From the NCBI RefSeq assembly GCF_009676955.1, contig NZ_CP045696.1, positions 2,685,001 to 2,749,000 of the forward strand: 64,000 nucleotides of DNA, given 5' to 3'. The position numbers and the translations under genes are program-made. This stretch comes from Sodaliphilus pleomorphus (GTDB taxonomy: Bacteria; Bacteroidota; Bacteroidia; Bacteroidales; Muribaculaceae). The notes beneath the pieces were generated by a model. The model saw only the letters and a list, made by a program, of their open reading frames with translations, did no database searches and was not told the origin of the DNA. Of this stretch, positions 35,088 through 47,052 are shown in pieces; positions within the stretch are counted from its first letter, which is position 1, and each line of letters opens with the position of its first letter.

Positions 35088-35755
35088 AGAGACCCAAGAT
35101 CAAGAGTATGAAGTGGGACGACTTCAAGGACAACGAGTATATCGACCAGCTCTTGGAGGAGTTGAATGCTTCGGGTACCAATGTTGTGGTTGGCAAGTTC
35201 AACCAGTTGCTGCAGTGGGGACACGCCAACTCGCTGTGGCCCCTCTCGTTTGGCACCAGCTGCTGCGCTATCGAGTTTATGTGCCTGGGCGCAGCCCGCT
35301 ACGATATGGCCCGTTTCGGCGCCGAGGTGGCGCGCAACTCACCGCGGCAGGCCGACTACATCATGTGCATGGGCACCATCACCTATCGCATGGCACCGGC
35401 CCTGGTGCGACTCTATGAGCAGATGGCCGAGCCCAAGTATGTGATCGCCTGCGGTGCCTGCACCGTCTCGGGCGGCCCGTTCAAAAACAGCTACTGCGTG
35501 GTGAAGGGCATCGACGAGATCATCCCTGTCGATATCTACATGCCTGGCTGCCCGCCGCGCCCCGAGGCCATGTTCTACGGCCTGATGCAGCTGCAGCGCA
35601 AGATCAAGATTTCACGCTGGTTTGGCGGAGATGCCCGCAAGGAGAAACGTGCCAAGTTCTTTGAAGCCAAGGCTGCCGAAGAGAAAGATGCCGCACTGCG
35701 CGCCGAAATGATGAAGGCAGCACAGCAGAGCAAGGCCCCTGTGCTCGACCTGTAG
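35078..35755 (+). CDS. nuoB: Complex I subunit NuoB
   Basis: 225 residues from ATG 35078, longer than most NuoB because of a charged helical C-terminal extension of ~30 residues ([20 protein letters not shown]). Carries cluster N2, the last iron-sulfur centre before quinone: ligands C62, C63, C128 and C158 are all present. Overlaps nuoA by 10 bases. Confidence 0.96.
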   Translation: MEIKRPKIKSMKWDDFKDNEYIDQLLEELNASGTNVVVGKFNQLLQWGHANSLWPLSFGTSCCAIEFMCLGAARYDMARFGAEVARNSPRQADYIMCMGTITYRMAPALVRLYEQMAEPKYVIACGACTVSGGPFKNSYCVVKGIDEIIPVDIYMPGCPPRPEAMFYGLMQLQRKIKISRWFGGDARKEKRAKFFEAKAAEEKDAALRAEMMKAAQQSKAPVLDL

Positions 35756-35811
35756 CGTGCAACCGATTTAACTGAATTGTTGAACTATCGTAGATATACA
35801 CATTATTTTAT

Positions 35812-37458
35812 ATGGCAGATATACAAGAAAAAATTGCCAAGCTCTGTCCCGATGCTCAATTTGACACCACTGGCGAGTTGCTGCTGGTGACTGTGCCCGA
35901 CGAGAAATGGCACGACCTGGCCAAGGCCTTGAAGGAGCAGCTGGGCTTCGACTATCTCAACGCCGTGGTGGGCGTCGACTGGAAGGACTCGCTGGGCTGC
36001 ATGTATTACTTGACCAACACCGAGACGCAAGACATGCTTCACGTGAAGGTGGCCACCACCGACCGCGAGACCCCGCGCCTGCACACGGTGAGCGACCTGT
36101 GGGCCGTCGCCAATTTCCAGGAACGTGAGGTGTACGACTTCTTCGGCATCGAATTTATTAACCATCCCGATATGCGGCGTTTCTTCTTGCGCACCGACTG
36201 GGTGGGACACCCCCTGCGCAAGGACTATGACGCCGACGAGAAACTTAATCCTATAAGACTCAGTGCAGAGCCCAACGAGGACGACACCTATAGCCTTGTC
36301 GAAGACCAGCAAGGCAACGTGAACCGTGTAGAGAAGAAAGTGTTCGGCCCCGATGAGTATGTCATCAACATAGGCCCTCAGCACCCCTCGACCCACGGCG
36401 TGCTGCGCTATCGCACCTCGATCGACGGCGAGCTCGTGAAAAAAGTCGACGTTGTGTCGGGTTACATTCACCGTGGCATTGAGAAAATGAGCGAAAGCCT
36501 CACTTACCAGCAGTGCCTGCTCTACAGCGAGCGCATGGACTACATGGCGGCTCACATGAATCGCCACTGCCTGTGCCTGTGCATTGAGAAAGCTCTGGGC
36601 ATCGAGGTGCCGCACCGCGCCGAGCTCATCCGCATGATGATGGACGAGCTCATGCGCCTGTCGAGCCACCTGCTCTCCTATGGCTGCTTAACCATGGACC
36701 AGGGCGCCACCACAGCATTTTTCTACCCCTTCCGCGAGCGTGAGCTCATCTACGACATCTTCGACAAGAACTGCGGTGCACGCATGTCGATGAGCTACGA
36801 CACCATAGGCGGCGTCACGATGGACGTGCAACCCAACTTTGTGACCGATGTGCGCCATGCCTGCGACGTGATCGAGGCTCACATCCCCGAGTATCACAAG
36901 CTCTTCTCGGGCAACGTGATTGCCCTGGGCCGCATGAAGGGCACTGGTGTGCTCACCAAGGAGCAGGCCATCAACTATGCCGTGGGCGGACCCACCGGCC
37001 GTGCCAGCGGCTTCCACTGCGACGTGCGCAAGACGCATCCCTACTCGCTCTACAACGAGGTCGACTTCGACGAGGTCGTCTACAACAACGGCGACAGCTA
37101 CGACCGCTACATGCTGCGTCTCAAGGAAATGGAGCAGAGCATCAAAATACTGCGCCAGTGCTGCGACATGATGGACAAGGAAGAGGGCAACGAGTATTGC
37201 GCCAAGGTGCCCAAGCTCATCAAGCTGCCCAAGGGACACTGGTACCAGCAGGTCGAGGCCAGTCGTGGCCCCATAGGTGTCTACATCGAGAGCGACGGCG
37301 ACCCCAAGCCCTTCCAGAAGCCCTACCGCCTGCACTACCAGTCGCCTTGCTTCAACCTCATAGGCGTGGTCGACCTCACGTGCAAAGACAACCTGATTGC
37401 CGACCTCATCACCATCACAGCTTCGCTCGACTATGTGATTCCCGACATCGACCGGTAG
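35812..37458 (+). CDS. nuoCD: Complex I fused subunit NuoCD
   Basis: 548 residues. The first ~170 are NuoC (30-kDa subunit, LNAVVGVDWKDSLGCMYYL, EREVYDFFGIEF), linked to NuoD (49-kDa subunit, GPQHPSTHGVLRYRTSIDGE, YIHRGIEKMSE) which forms the quinone site with NuoB. Fusion of C and D is known in several phyla. Confidence 0.96.
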   Translation: MADIQEKIAKLCPDAQFDTTGELLLVTVPDEKWHDLAKALKEQLGFDYLNAVVGVDWKDSLGCMYYLTNTETQDMLHVKVATTDRETPRLHTVSDLWAVANFQEREVYDFFGIEFINHPDMRRFFLRTDWVGHPLRKDYDADEKLNPIRLSAEPNEDDTYSLVEDQQGNVNRVEKKVFGPDEYVINIGPQHPSTHGVLRYRTSIDGELVKKVDVVSGYIHRGIEKMSESLTYQQCLLYSERMDYMAAHMNRHCLCLCIEKALGIEVPHRAELIRMMMDELMRLSSHLLSYGCLTMDQGATTAFFYPFRERELIYDIFDKNCGARMSMSYDTIGGVTMDVQPNFVTDVRHACDVIEAHIPEYHKLFSGNVIALGRMKGTGVLTKEQAINYAVGGPTGRASGFHCDVRKTHPYSLYNEVDFDEVVYNNGDSYDRYMLRLKEMEQSIKILRQCCDMMDKEEGNEYCAKVPKLIKLPKGHWYQQVEASRGPIGVYIESDGDPKPFQKPYRLHYQSPCFNLIGVVDLTCKDNLIADLITITASLDYVIPDIDR

Positions 37459-37507
37459 CGTTTAACAAGTTTATTATCATAAAGAAAATTTATAGCAATA
37501 TTAGGAT

Positions 37508-38590
37508 ATGTTTGACTTTAGTGTAGTCACAAAATGGTTCGACGACCTGCTCACCGTCACGTGCGGCCTGCCAGTATGGCTGTCGACCACAATCGAGTGT
37601 GTGCTCATCGCCGTCATCTTGCTGGCACTCTACTCGGTGTTCGCCATGATATATATCATGTATGAGCGTTGGGTGTGCGCCTGGATTCAGTGCCGCCGCG
37701 GCCCTATACGTGTGGGGCCCTGGGGATCGCTGCAAATCTTTGCCGACGTAATCAAGATTCTCACCAAGGAGGTCATCTCGTTGTGGGACAACGACAAGTT
37801 CCTGTTCTTCCTGGCTCCCTACTTCGTGATTATTGCCTCGATGACGACGTTTGCCTGCCTGCCGTGGGGCAATGGCCTGCAAATCATCGACATGAACATA
37901 GGCGTGTTCTTCATCATCGCTATGTCGTCGCTCGGGGTGATAGGCATCCTGCTTGCCGGATGGTCGAGCAACAGCAAGTACACACTGATAGGTGCCATGC
38001 GCAGCGGCGCGCAGATGGTGAGCTACGAGCTCTCGGTGGGCATCTCCATGCTCACTGTGGTGTGCCTTGCCGGCACCATGAGCATCACGGGCATATGCCA
38101 GGCTCAGGAGCATGGCTGGTTCATTTTCACCGGCCACATCCCAGCCATCATCGCTTTCCTCATCTACATCGTTGCAGCCAACGCCGAAAACAACCGTGGC
38201 CCCTTCGACCTTCCCGAGGCCGAGCACGAGCTCACCGCCGGCTACCACACTGAGTATTCGGGTATACACTACGGCTTGTTCTACCTGGCCGAGTACCTCA
38301 ACCTCTTCACGGTGAGCGGCATTGCAGCTCTGCTTTTCCTGGGGGGCTGGATGCCTCTGCACATAGGCGGCTGGACGGCCTTCAACACCGTGATGGACTA
38401 CATCCCCTCGCCCCTGTGGTTCCTGGGCAAGACCTTCTTCATGACCTTCGTCTTCATGTGGATACGCTGGTCGTTCCCGCGCGTGCGCATCGACCAGATG
38501 CTGGGCCTGGAGTGGCGCTACCTCATGCCCATTGGCCTTGTCAACCTCGTGGTCATGGCTGTGTGCGTGTCGATGGGGTGGCACTTTTAA
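37508..38590 (+). CDS. nuoH: Complex I subunit NuoH
   Basis: 360 residues, about eight transmembrane helices; membrane subunit at the junction to the peripheral arm that helps form the quinone channel. Signature RRGPIRVGPWGSLQIFADVIK and AENNRGPFDLPEAEHELTAG. Followed 48 bases later by atpD, not by nuoI. Confidence 0.96.
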   Translation: MFDFSVVTKWFDDLLTVTCGLPVWLSTTIECVLIAVILLALYSVFAMIYIMYERWVCAWIQCRRGPIRVGPWGSLQIFADVIKILTKEVISLWDNDKFLFFLAPYFVIIASMTTFACLPWGNGLQIIDMNIGVFFIIAMSSLGVIGILLAGWSSNSKYTLIGAMRSGAQMVSYELSVGISMLTVVCLAGTMSITGICQAQEHGWFIFTGHIPAIIAFLIYIVAANAENNRGPFDLPEAEHELTAGYHTEYSGIHYGLFYLAEYLNLFTVSGIAALLFLGGWMPLHIGGWTAFNTVMDYIPSPLWFLGKTFFMTFVFMWIRWSFPRVRIDQMLGLEWRYLMPIGLVNLVVMAVCVSMGWHF

Positions 38591-38602
38591 AATGAACAAT
38601 TA

Positions 38603-40141
<1,539 letters not shown>

Positions 40142-40223
40142 CGCGTATCTACCCCGTGTGCCTGGCAGGCAGCCTGCTGCTTGCCTTGAATAGTTGAATT
40201 TAATTTTACAAGTAACTCATAAC

Positions 40224-40460
40224 ATGACACTCAAAATTATATCGGCTGAAAAGATTGAGTTTGAAGGCACAGTCACCTCGGTGACGCTGCCGGGAGCGCT
40301 TGGCTTGTTCCAGGTGCTCAACAACCACGCTGCCCTCATCTCGTCGCTCAAGCCTGGCACGATGACCTATGTCGTCGACGGCGGCAAGAGCGAGACCCGC
40401 GAGATCGAAGGTGGGGTAGCTGATATCAAAGACAATGTGGTGTCGGTGTGTCTATATTGA
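40224..40460 (+). CDS. atpC: F1 ATP synthase subunit epsilon
   Basis: 78 residues from ATG 40224. Contains only the N-terminal beta-sandwich (LKIISAEKIEFEGTVTSVTL); the C-terminal two-helix regulatory domain found in E. coli is absent, as is usual in Bacteroidetes. It therefore cannot exert that form of inhibition. Confidence 0.92.
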   Translation: MTLKIISAEKIEFEGTVTSVTLPGALGLFQVLNNHAALISSLKPGTMTYVVDGGKSETREIEGGVADIKDNVVSVCLY

Positions 40461-40473
40461 TAGAATAGTTATT

Positions 40474-41580
40474 ATGAAGAAGGTTATTACAGCGGTTGTG
40501 GCTTGCGTGATACTTGCCCTCATGGCCCTGGGCTACTGGCAGGCTTCGCAGCGCGAGCACAACAACACCCACGAGATGCCCGATACCAAGGGGGTGATCT
40601 TCAACCACCTTGGCGACAGCTACTATTGGGACATTCCATTCTCTGAAGACTATTTTATTCCTCTTCCCTGCATCGTGCAAGACAAGAGCGGCGCTTGGCA
40701 CTTGTTTTCTTCGGCACGCGTCCATGGCGGCAACACCTATGTTGCCCCCAATGGCGCCAAGTTCAAGATACAAGGTGACATCAACCAAGCTCATCACAAC
40801 CGCCTCGTCGAGCTGGGTGCCGACAATGGAAAAGACTATAGACCGCTTGATCTCTCGTTTACCAAAGACGCTCTGGGCATCTTCATCGCAGCCCTGGTTG
40901 TGATGCTGCTCGTGTTCAACGTGCGCAACTGGTACAAGAAGCACGGCATGAAGGCTCCCCGCAAGGGCACGGCCTTTATTGAGGTGTGTGTCGACTTTGT
41001 CTACGGCGACACGATACGTCCCATCATGGGCAAGGAAGCTCCCAAGTATGCTCCCTATCTGCTCACCTGCTTTTTCTTCATCCTCACGATGAATCTGCTG
41101 GGACTGGTCGTGATATTCCCTGGCGGCGCCAACCTGACCGGCAACCTGGCCGTGACGCTGTTTCTGGCCCTGTGCACCTTCTTGGTCACCAATTTCACCG
41201 GTACCAAGGAATACTGGAAAGAGATCTTCTGGCCCGACGTGCCTGTGGCGCTCAAGTGCCCTGTGCCGCTCATGCCAGTGATCGAGCTTTTCGGCATCTT
41301 CACCAAGCCGTTGGCCCTGATGATTCGTCTCTTTGCCAATATGCTTGGCGGCCACATGGTGGTCATCGTCTTCACGATGCTCATCTTCATCTTCAGCGCA
41401 ATGTTTGGCGTCATTGCCGGTGCAGGCACCACGGTGCTCTCGCTGGCCCTGTCGCTCTTCATGTTGCTTCTCGACACCCTGGTGAGCTTCATCCAAGCCT
41501 ATGTGTTCACCATCCTTTCCACCATGTTCATCTCCATGGCGCATGTACATGAAGAAGAACCGCAAACCACAGTGAAATAA
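40474..41580 (+). CDS. atpB: F0 ATP synthase subunit a
   Basis: 368 residues from ATG 40474, with a signal-like N terminus and a ~100-residue extramembrane domain before the transmembrane region, typical of Bacteroidetes. Essential arginine R285 in LMIRLFANMLGGH; the proton channel with subunit c. 13 bases after atpC. The small membrane-protein gene that commonly separates atpC and atpB is not present. Confidence 0.95.
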   Translation: MKKVITAVVACVILALMALGYWQASQREHNNTHEMPDTKGVIFNHLGDSYYWDIPFSEDYFIPLPCIVQDKSGAWHLFSSARVHGGNTYVAPNGAKFKIQGDINQAHHNRLVELGADNGKDYRPLDLSFTKDALGIFIAALVVMLLVFNVRNWYKKHGMKAPRKGTAFIEVCVDFVYGDTIRPIMGKEAPKYAPYLLTCFFFILTMNLLGLVVIFPGGANLTGNLAVTLFLALCTFLVTNFTGTKEYWKEIFWPDVPVALKCPVPLMPVIELFGIFTKPLALMIRLFANMLGGHMVVIVFTMLIFIFSAMFGVIAGAGTTVLSLALSLFMLLLDTLVSFIQAYVFTILSTMFISMAHVHEEEPQTTVK

Positions 41581-41617
41581 CAACAAACGAAAATAAAACA
41601 ATTAAAAATTTAGAATT

Positions 41618-41863
41618 ATGTTAAGTATGATTTTAGCAGCAGCAGCCCTGGCAGTAATGGGAGCTGGTATTGGTGCAGGTATCGCAGCTATCGCAGCTGG
41701 TATCGGTATTGGTAGAATTGGTGGCTCGGCCATGGAAGCTATTGCCCGCCAACCTGAGTCGACTGGCGACATCCGTAGCAACATGATCGTGATTGCCGCT
41801 CTTATCGAGGGCGTTGCCTTCTTCGCCCTCATCGTCTGCATCCTTTGCATTTTCATGGGTTAA
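41618..41863 (+). CDS. atpE: F0 ATP synthase subunit c
   Basis: 81 residues, two transmembrane helices with a polar loop ARQPE. Ion-binding E64 in ALIEGVAFF. The residue after it is Gly rather than Ser/Thr, so a sodium-type site is not indicated and protons are the likely ion (inference). Confidence 0.96.
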   Translation: MLSMILAAAALAVMGAGIGAGIAAIAAGIGIGRIGGSAMEAIARQPESTGDIRSNMIVIAALIEGVAFFALIVCILCIFMG

Positions 41864-41884
41864 TTTAATTGAGTCAGTTTTTAT

Positions 41885-42382
41885 ATGGAATTGTTTGTGC
41901 CTGAGTTTGGCCTGGTGTTCTGGATGTTTGTGGCATTCCTGTGCCTCTATTTCATCCTGGCAAAGTATGCATGGCCCTATGTCGTGAAGTCGATGGAAGA
42001 ACGCGCCGACTTGATCGACAAAGGTGTGGCCTATGCTCAAGAGGCTAAAGCGCATCTTGACAATGCCAAGGCTGAGGCAGAACAGGTAATTGCCGAGGCT
42101 CGCAAACAACAGGCTGACATACTCCGCGATGCCGACAAGATGAAGTCTCAGATTATTGAAGAGGCTAAGGGTCAGGCTGCCGTGGAGGCTAAAAAAGTGA
42201 CCGACGCTGCACAGGTTTCTATCGAGCAAGCTCGCAAGGAATCGGAGCAGCAGCTGCGCCAGGAAATCAGTGGCTATGCCCTGTCGATTGCCGAGCAGGT
42301 GATACGCAAGAACATGGCCGACGACAAAGCTCAGAAAGACCTGGTCGATAAATTGTTAAACGAGGTTGAGTCTAAAAACTAA
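41885..42382 (+). CDS. atpF: F0 ATP synthase subunit b
   Basis: 165 residues. One N-terminal transmembrane helix followed by a long charged helix (KAKLDNAK-type), ending NEVESKN. Peripheral stalk. Bacteroidetes-type length. Confidence 0.95.
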   Translation: MELFVPEFGLVFWMFVAFLCLYFILAKYAWPYVVKSMEERADLIDKGVAYAQEAKAHLDNAKAEAEQVIAEARKQQADILRDADKMKSQIIEEAKGQAAVEAKKVTDAAQVSIEQARKESEQQLRQEISGYALSIAEQVIRKNMADDKAQKDLVDKLLNEVESKN

Positions 42383-42391
42383 GTAGATATT

Positions 42392-42931
42392 ATGAACGAC
42401 GGACTGATTCCCAATCGATATGCCAAGGCGCTCTTCAAGTTCGCCTCGCAAGAGGGCGTGCAGGCCAGCGTCTACGACGAGATGAAGCAGCTCGAGCAGA
42501 GCTATGCCGCCAATACGGCTCTCAAGACAGCTGTGAACAACCCCTTCATCGCTGTCGATGAGAAGGAAAAAGTGATTCTTACGGCTGCCGGCGCCAAGGC
42601 TGGCGGCGCGTTCGACCGTTTTTTGCTACTGGTGATTAAGAAGAACCGTGTTGACTTCCTGCGATTGATTGCACAGGCCTACATCAAATTGTACCGCCGC
42701 CAGTGCTCGATCGCCCACGTTGAGGTTGTCACAGCTGCCAAGCTGCCCGACAACGAAATCAACGGCATACTCGATGTCGTCAAGAAACACCTGGGCTCAA
42801 AGACGCTGGAGCAGTCTTTCAAGGTCGACAAGGACCTGATAGGCGGCTTCACCATCAACGTCGATGGGCAAGTGCTCGACGCATCGGTTAAGAATGAATT
42901 AAGCAAATTGCGTTTAAAACTCCTAAGTTAA
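42392..42931 (+). CDS. atpH: F1 ATP synthase subunit delta
   Basis: 179 residues, helical N-terminal domain (RYAKALFKFASQEG) and C-terminal beta domain (GGFTINVDGQVLDASVKNEL). Links F1 to the b stalk. 9 bases after atpF. Confidence 0.94.
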   Translation: MNDGLIPNRYAKALFKFASQEGVQASVYDEMKQLEQSYAANTALKTAVNNPFIAVDEKEKVILTAAGAKAGGAFDRFLLLVIKKNRVDFLRLIAQAYIKLYRRQCSIAHVEVVTAAKLPDNEINGILDVVKKHLGSKTLEQSFKVDKDLIGGFTINVDGQVLDASVKNELSKLRLKLLS

Positions 42932-42943
42932 TTAAATAGTGAG

Positions 42944-44521
42944 ATGATAAACCCAAGTGAAGTATCTGAAATACTGAAACAGGAACTCAGCGACGTTCAG
43001 CGCAAGGTCTCCTTCGAGGAGGTGGGCACTGTGCTCGACGTGGGCGACGGCGTGGCCCACGTCTACGGCCTCGACAATGTCGAAGCCAACGAGCTCGTTG
43101 AGTTTGAAAACGGTGTGACTGGCGTGGCCATGAACCTCGAGGAAAGCAACGTTGGCGTTATCCTGCTCGATAAGGTCAACTCGGTGTCGGAGGGCATGAC
43201 CGTGAAGCGCATAGGCAGCATCGCCTCTATCCCCGTGGGTGAAGGCCTCATGGGACGCGTCATCAACGTCCTGGGCGAGCCCATCGACGGCAAGGGACCC
43301 ATCGAGGGCGAACGCTTGCGCCTGCCTCTCGACCGCAAGGCCCCTGGCGTGATTTTCCGCCAGCCCGTCGAGCAGCCGCTGCAGACGGGCCTCAAGGCTA
43401 TCGACTCGATGATCCCCATTGGCCGCGGCCAGCGTGAGCTCATCATTGGCGACCGCCAGATTGGCAAGACTGCCATTGCTCTCGATACGATTATCAATCA
43501 AAAGTCGGAATACGAAGCCGGCAAGCCGGTGTTCTGCATCTACGTGGCCATCGGCCAGAAGGCCTCGACTGTGGCCACACTGGTCAACTCGCTCATCCAG
43601 CACGGCGCCATGCCCTATACCTGCGTGATTGCCGCCAATGCCAGCGACTCGGCCGCCATGCGCTACTATGCGCCCTTTGCCGGCGCTGCCATCGGCGAGT
43701 TTTACCGCGACACGGGCCGCGACGCCCTGGTGGTGTACGACGACCTCTCCAAGCAGGCCGTGGCCTACCGCGAGATATCGCTCATCCTCAAGCGCCCTTC
43801 GGGCCGCGAGGCTTATCCTGGCGACATCTTCTACTTGCACAGCCGCTTGCTCGAGCGTGCTGCCAAGATCAACGACAGCCAGGAAGTGGCTGCACAGATG
43901 AACGACCTGCCTGCCGTGCTCAAAGACCGTGTCAAGGGCGGTGGCTCGCTCACGGCACTGCCCATCATCGAGACACAGGCTGGCGACGTCTCGGCCTATA
44001 TCCCCACCAACGTGATCTCGATCACCGACGGTCAGATTTACCTTGAGAGCGCCTTGTTCAACAGCGGTGTGCGTCCGGCTGTGAACGTGGGTATCTCGGT
44101 GTCGCGTGTGGGCGGCAATGCGCAAATCAAGTGCATGAAGAAGGTGGCCGGTACGCTCAAGATAGCCCAGGCCCAGTACCGCGAGCTCGAGTCGTTCACC
44201 AAGTTTGGCGGCGACGTCGACCCCGTTACGGCCAAGACCATCGACACCGGCCGCAAGAATCAGCAGCTCCTCATCCAGCCCCAGTATCAGCCTTGGCCCG
44301 TCGAGGACCAGGTGGCTGTCATCTTCTGCGGCGTCAATGGCTTGCTGCAGAAGGTGCCCATCGACAAGGTGGCCGAGTTTGAGAAGCTATTCATCCAGTA
44401 CTTGCACGCCAAGCATCAGGCCGATGTGCTCGATGTGCTCAAGAGCGGCAAGATCGACGACGCGGTCAAGGCCAAGCTCACTGCAGCCGCTGCCGAAATT
44501 GCAGGCAAGTATTCAGCTTAA
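42944..44521 (+). CDS. atpA: F1 ATP synthase subunit alpha
   Basis: 525 residues. Non-catalytic nucleotide-binding subunit; Walker A GDRQIGKT with K175, and [20 protein letters not shown]. 12 bases after atpH. Confidence 0.97.
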   Translation: MINPSEVSEILKQELSDVQRKVSFEEVGTVLDVGDGVAHVYGLDNVEANELVEFENGVTGVAMNLEESNVGVILLDKVNSVSEGMTVKRIGSIASIPVGEGLMGRVINVLGEPIDGKGPIEGERLRLPLDRKAPGVIFRQPVEQPLQTGLKAIDSMIPIGRGQRELIIGDRQIGKTAIALDTIINQKSEYEAGKPVFCIYVAIGQKASTVATLVNSLIQHGAMPYTCVIAANASDSAAMRYYAPFAGAAIGEFYRDTGRDALVVYDDLSKQAVAYREISLILKRPSGREAYPGDIFYLHSRLLERAAKINDSQEVAAQMNDLPAVLKDRVKGGGSLTALPIIETQAGDVSAYIPTNVISITDGQIYLESALFNSGVRPAVNVGISVSRVGGNAQIKCMKKVAGTLKIAQAQYRELESFTKFGGDVDPVTAKTIDTGRKNQQLLIQPQYQPWPVEDQVAVIFCGVNGLLQKVPIDKVAEFEKLFIQYLHAKHQADVLDVLKSGKIDDAVKAKLTAAAAEIAGKYSA

Positions 44522-44543
44522 TGGTGAAATAACAGTTTAATTT

Positions 44544-45431
44544 ATGTCAACATTACGAGAATTAAAAACTAGAATTGGCTCAGTGTCGTCGACCGAGAAG
44601 ACAACCTCGGCCATGAAGATGATATCCAGTGCCAAGATGCACAAGTACACCGCGCAGGTGCAGCGCATGCTGCCTTATCGCAACATGGTGCAAAGCGTGC
44701 TCGGCCACTTGCTTGCAACCGATGGCGAGTTCTCGTCGCCGCTCATCACGACCCGTGAGGTGTCGAAGGTCGCTATTGTGGTCTTCGGGTCCGACGACGG
44801 CCTGTGCGGCGCCTACAACGTCAACATTCTCAAGTCGCTCATGTCGACCGTAAAGAAGGTGCGCGACGAGCTCGGCAATGATGTTGCCATAACCGTTATC
44901 CCCGTTGGCAAGAAAATTGTGAAAGCAGTGCAGCACGTCAAAGATGCAGGTTTTGCGGTCGAGACTGTCGACTACATCAACACCCGCAGCACCGTCGACC
45001 AGCTGCACGACTTCACCGCGATGCTGCTGCGCCGCTTCCTCGACAAGGAGTGCGACCGCGTGCTGCTGCAATACATGCACTTTGTGAGCACGAGCCGCCA
45101 GCGCCCGGCATGCGACCAAATGCTGCCGGTGAGCTACCAGGCACTGGAGCAGGCTGCCGACAAGCAGGCTGCCAACAGTCCTTGCCTTTTTGAACCCGAT
45201 GCCAACAGCATCTTCAACAGCGTGCTGCCGCTCTACATACGCTCCATGATGCAGGAAGTCTTTACCGAGGCCTCGGCCTCGGAGCAAGCCACCCGCGTGA
45301 TGGCCATGCAGACGGCCAGCGACAACGCCAAGGACCTGCTCGACGACCTCAATCTCGAGTACAACAAGTTGCGCCAGCAAAGCATCACCACCGAGCTGCT
45401 CGACATCATAGGCGGCCAGGTGGAGCGTTGA
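44544..45431 (+). CDS. atpG: F1 ATP synthase subunit gamma
   Basis: 295 residues. Central rotor: N-terminal helix LRELKTRIGSVSSTEKTTSA and C-terminal helix with DDLNLEYNKLRQQSITTELL. Last atp gene; followed by a terminator and then nuoI. Confidence 0.96.
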   Translation: MSTLRELKTRIGSVSSTEKTTSAMKMISSAKMHKYTAQVQRMLPYRNMVQSVLGHLLATDGEFSSPLITTREVSKVAIVVFGSDDGLCGAYNVNILKSLMSTVKKVRDELGNDVAITVIPVGKKIVKAVQHVKDAGFAVETVDYINTRSTVDQLHDFTAMLLRRFLDKECDRVLLQYMHFVSTSRQRPACDQMLPVSYQALEQAADKQAANSPCLFEPDANSIFNSVLPLYIRSMMQEVFTEASASEQATRVMAMQTASDNAKDLLDDLNLEYNKLRQQSITTELLDIIGGQVER

Positions 45432-45455
45432 CGCAGCCCGCGACCCATATTTTTC

Positions 45456-45507
45456 AAGAGAGGCGCTTCGTGCGAGAGTGCTATGCCTGCAAGGGCGCCT
45501 CTCTTTT
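45456..45507 (+). terminator. Intrinsic terminator between atpG and nuoI
   Basis: Perfect 11-bp stem 45456-45466 with 45495-45505 (core GAGAGGCGC/GCGCCTCTC), loop of 28 bases with further pairing, then TTTT. It lies 25 bases after the atpG stop, 54 bases before nuoI. No clear promoter is seen between it and nuoI. Confidence 0.8.
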
Positions 45508-45560
45508 AATTTTAAAAAACGGCATAGCGCGTATTAAAGACAAGATATAGACTTATACTT

Positions 45561-46181
45561 ATGAGCATTAAGGAGTATTTCTCTTCTCTTTTTACAGGTT
45601 TTCACAGCCTGATTAAGGGTATGGAGGTCACAGGCAAGGAACTTGTGACACCTAAGGTTACCGAACAGTACCCCGAAAACAGGGCTACAAAGAAAATCCC
45701 CGAGAGATTTAGAGGTACGTTGGAATTTATCTACGACGACGAGGGCTATCACAAGTGCATCGCTTGCAAAACGTGTGAACGCAATTGCCCCAACGGCACC
45801 ATTCAGGTCATTACCAAGATGGTAGACCTGCCCAATGGCAAAAAGAAAATGAAGCTCGACCGCTACATGTATGACCTGGGCAGCTGCACATTCTGCAACC
45901 TGTGTGTGCTCACGTGCCCGACGCATGCAATACGGTTCAGCAACGACTTTGAACAGTCGGTGTTCCAGCGCCAAGTTCTGCTCAAGCAGCTCAACTATCT
46001 TCCCGAGAAGGAGAAACCTGCCCCTGCTCCCAAGCCTGCAGCAGCCAGCACTGCTGCCCAACCGGCCCAGCCAGCCAGCCAGCCCAAGGCTGCGAGCGCT
46101 GCAGCTCCAGCCCCACAGGCCCCGCTACCGGCTTCGGGCGCCAAGGCTCCCGACAATAAAGTTGAAAATAATGAAAAATAA
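45561..46181 (+). CDS. nuoI: Complex I subunit NuoI with Ala/Pro-rich tail
   Basis: 206 residues. Two 4Fe-4S motifs (C66, C69, C72, C76 and C109, C112, C115, C119), the N6a/N6b clusters. Residues ~151-206 are an Ala/Pro/Lys-rich tail (PAPAPKPAAASTAAQPAQPA) absent from ordinary NuoI. Confidence 0.95.
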   Translation: MSIKEYFSSLFTGFHSLIKGMEVTGKELVTPKVTEQYPENRATKKIPERFRGTLEFIYDDEGYHKCIACKTCERNCPNGTIQVITKMVDLPNGKKKMKLDRYMYDLGSCTFCNLCVLTCPTHAIRFSNDFEQSVFQRQVLLKQLNYLPEKEKPAPAPKPAAASTAAQPAQPASQPKAASAAAPAPQAPLPASGAKAPDNKVENNEK

Positions 46182-46187
46182 CATATA

Positions 46188-46709
46188 ATGGATTCAGTAG
46201 GAAATATCATTCTGTATTTCATAATTGCAATTGCAATTATCGTGTTCTCGGTACTGACAGTGACGACCAAGAAGATACTGCGCGCAGCCACCTACTTGCT
46301 CTTTGTGCTGCTCTCAACCGCAGTTGTCTACTTCCAGATGGACTTCCAGTTTCTGGGCGCGGTGCAGATCGCTGTCTATGCCGGTGGCATAGCAGTGCTG
46401 TTTGTGTTTGCCATCATGCTCACCCACAAGCCTGGCAAGAACGCCCAACCCGTGACCTCCCACAAGAGGACACTGGGCTTGTGTGCCGCCCTTCTGGGAG
46501 TGGCTGTGTGCGGCTATGCGCTCGTGAGCTACGGCAAGTTCTGCTACCAGACGCTCGTGCCTGCCGGCGAGGGCGACTACGACATGGCCACCCTGGGTCA
46601 TGCCTTGCTCGACACCAACACCGTGGGCTATCTGCTGCCTTTCGAGGCAATTAGTGTTTTATTGCTTGCATGTATCATTGCCGGTGTAGTCATTGCACGT
46701 CGCCGCTAA
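46188..46709 (+). CDS. nuoJ: Complex I subunit NuoJ
   Basis: 173 residues, five transmembrane helices including the broken helix around GAVQIAVYAGGIAVLFVFAI. 6 bases after nuoI. Confidence 0.95.
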   Translation: MDSVGNIILYFIIAIAIIVFSVLTVTTKKILRAATYLLFVLLSTAVVYFQMDFQFLGAVQIAVYAGGIAVLFVFAIMLTHKPGKNAQPVTSHKRTLGLCAALLGVAVCGYALVSYGKFCYQTLVPAGEGDYDMATLGHALLDTNTVGYLLPFEAISVLLLACIIAGVVIARRR

Positions 46710-46734
46710 AAAATCAAGAGGAGGAATATAAATT

Positions 46735-47046
46735 ATGGATTTAACATTGCTCATGTATCTCGTTCCCAGCCTCGTGATGTTTGGCTGTGGCGTTTACGGG
46801 TTTATTACCCGCAAAAATATGATTGCAATCTTGATCTCGCTCGAGCTCATGCTCAACTCGGTCGATATCAACTTTGCCGTGTTTAATAGATATTTGTTCC
46901 CTGGCACGATCGACGGAATGTTTTTCGCCCTGTTTGCCATTGCCATCGCTGCGGCCGAGACTGCTGTGGCTCTTGCAATAGTAATCAACGTGTATCGCGT
47001 GGCCAAGAAGGTGGACATCAATCAAATCACTAAATTGAAATTTTAA
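46735..47046 (+). CDS. nuoK: Complex I subunit NuoK
   Basis: 103 residues, three transmembrane helices; conserved glutamates lie in ILISLELMLNSVDINF and AIAAAETAVALAIVI, part of the proton path. Confidence 0.95.
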   Translation: MDLTLLMYLVPSLVMFGCGVYGFITRKNMIAILISLELMLNSVDINFAVFNRYLFPGTIDGMFFALFAIAIAAAETAVALAIVINVYRVAKKVDINQITKLKF

Positions 47047-47052
47047 AAAGTT

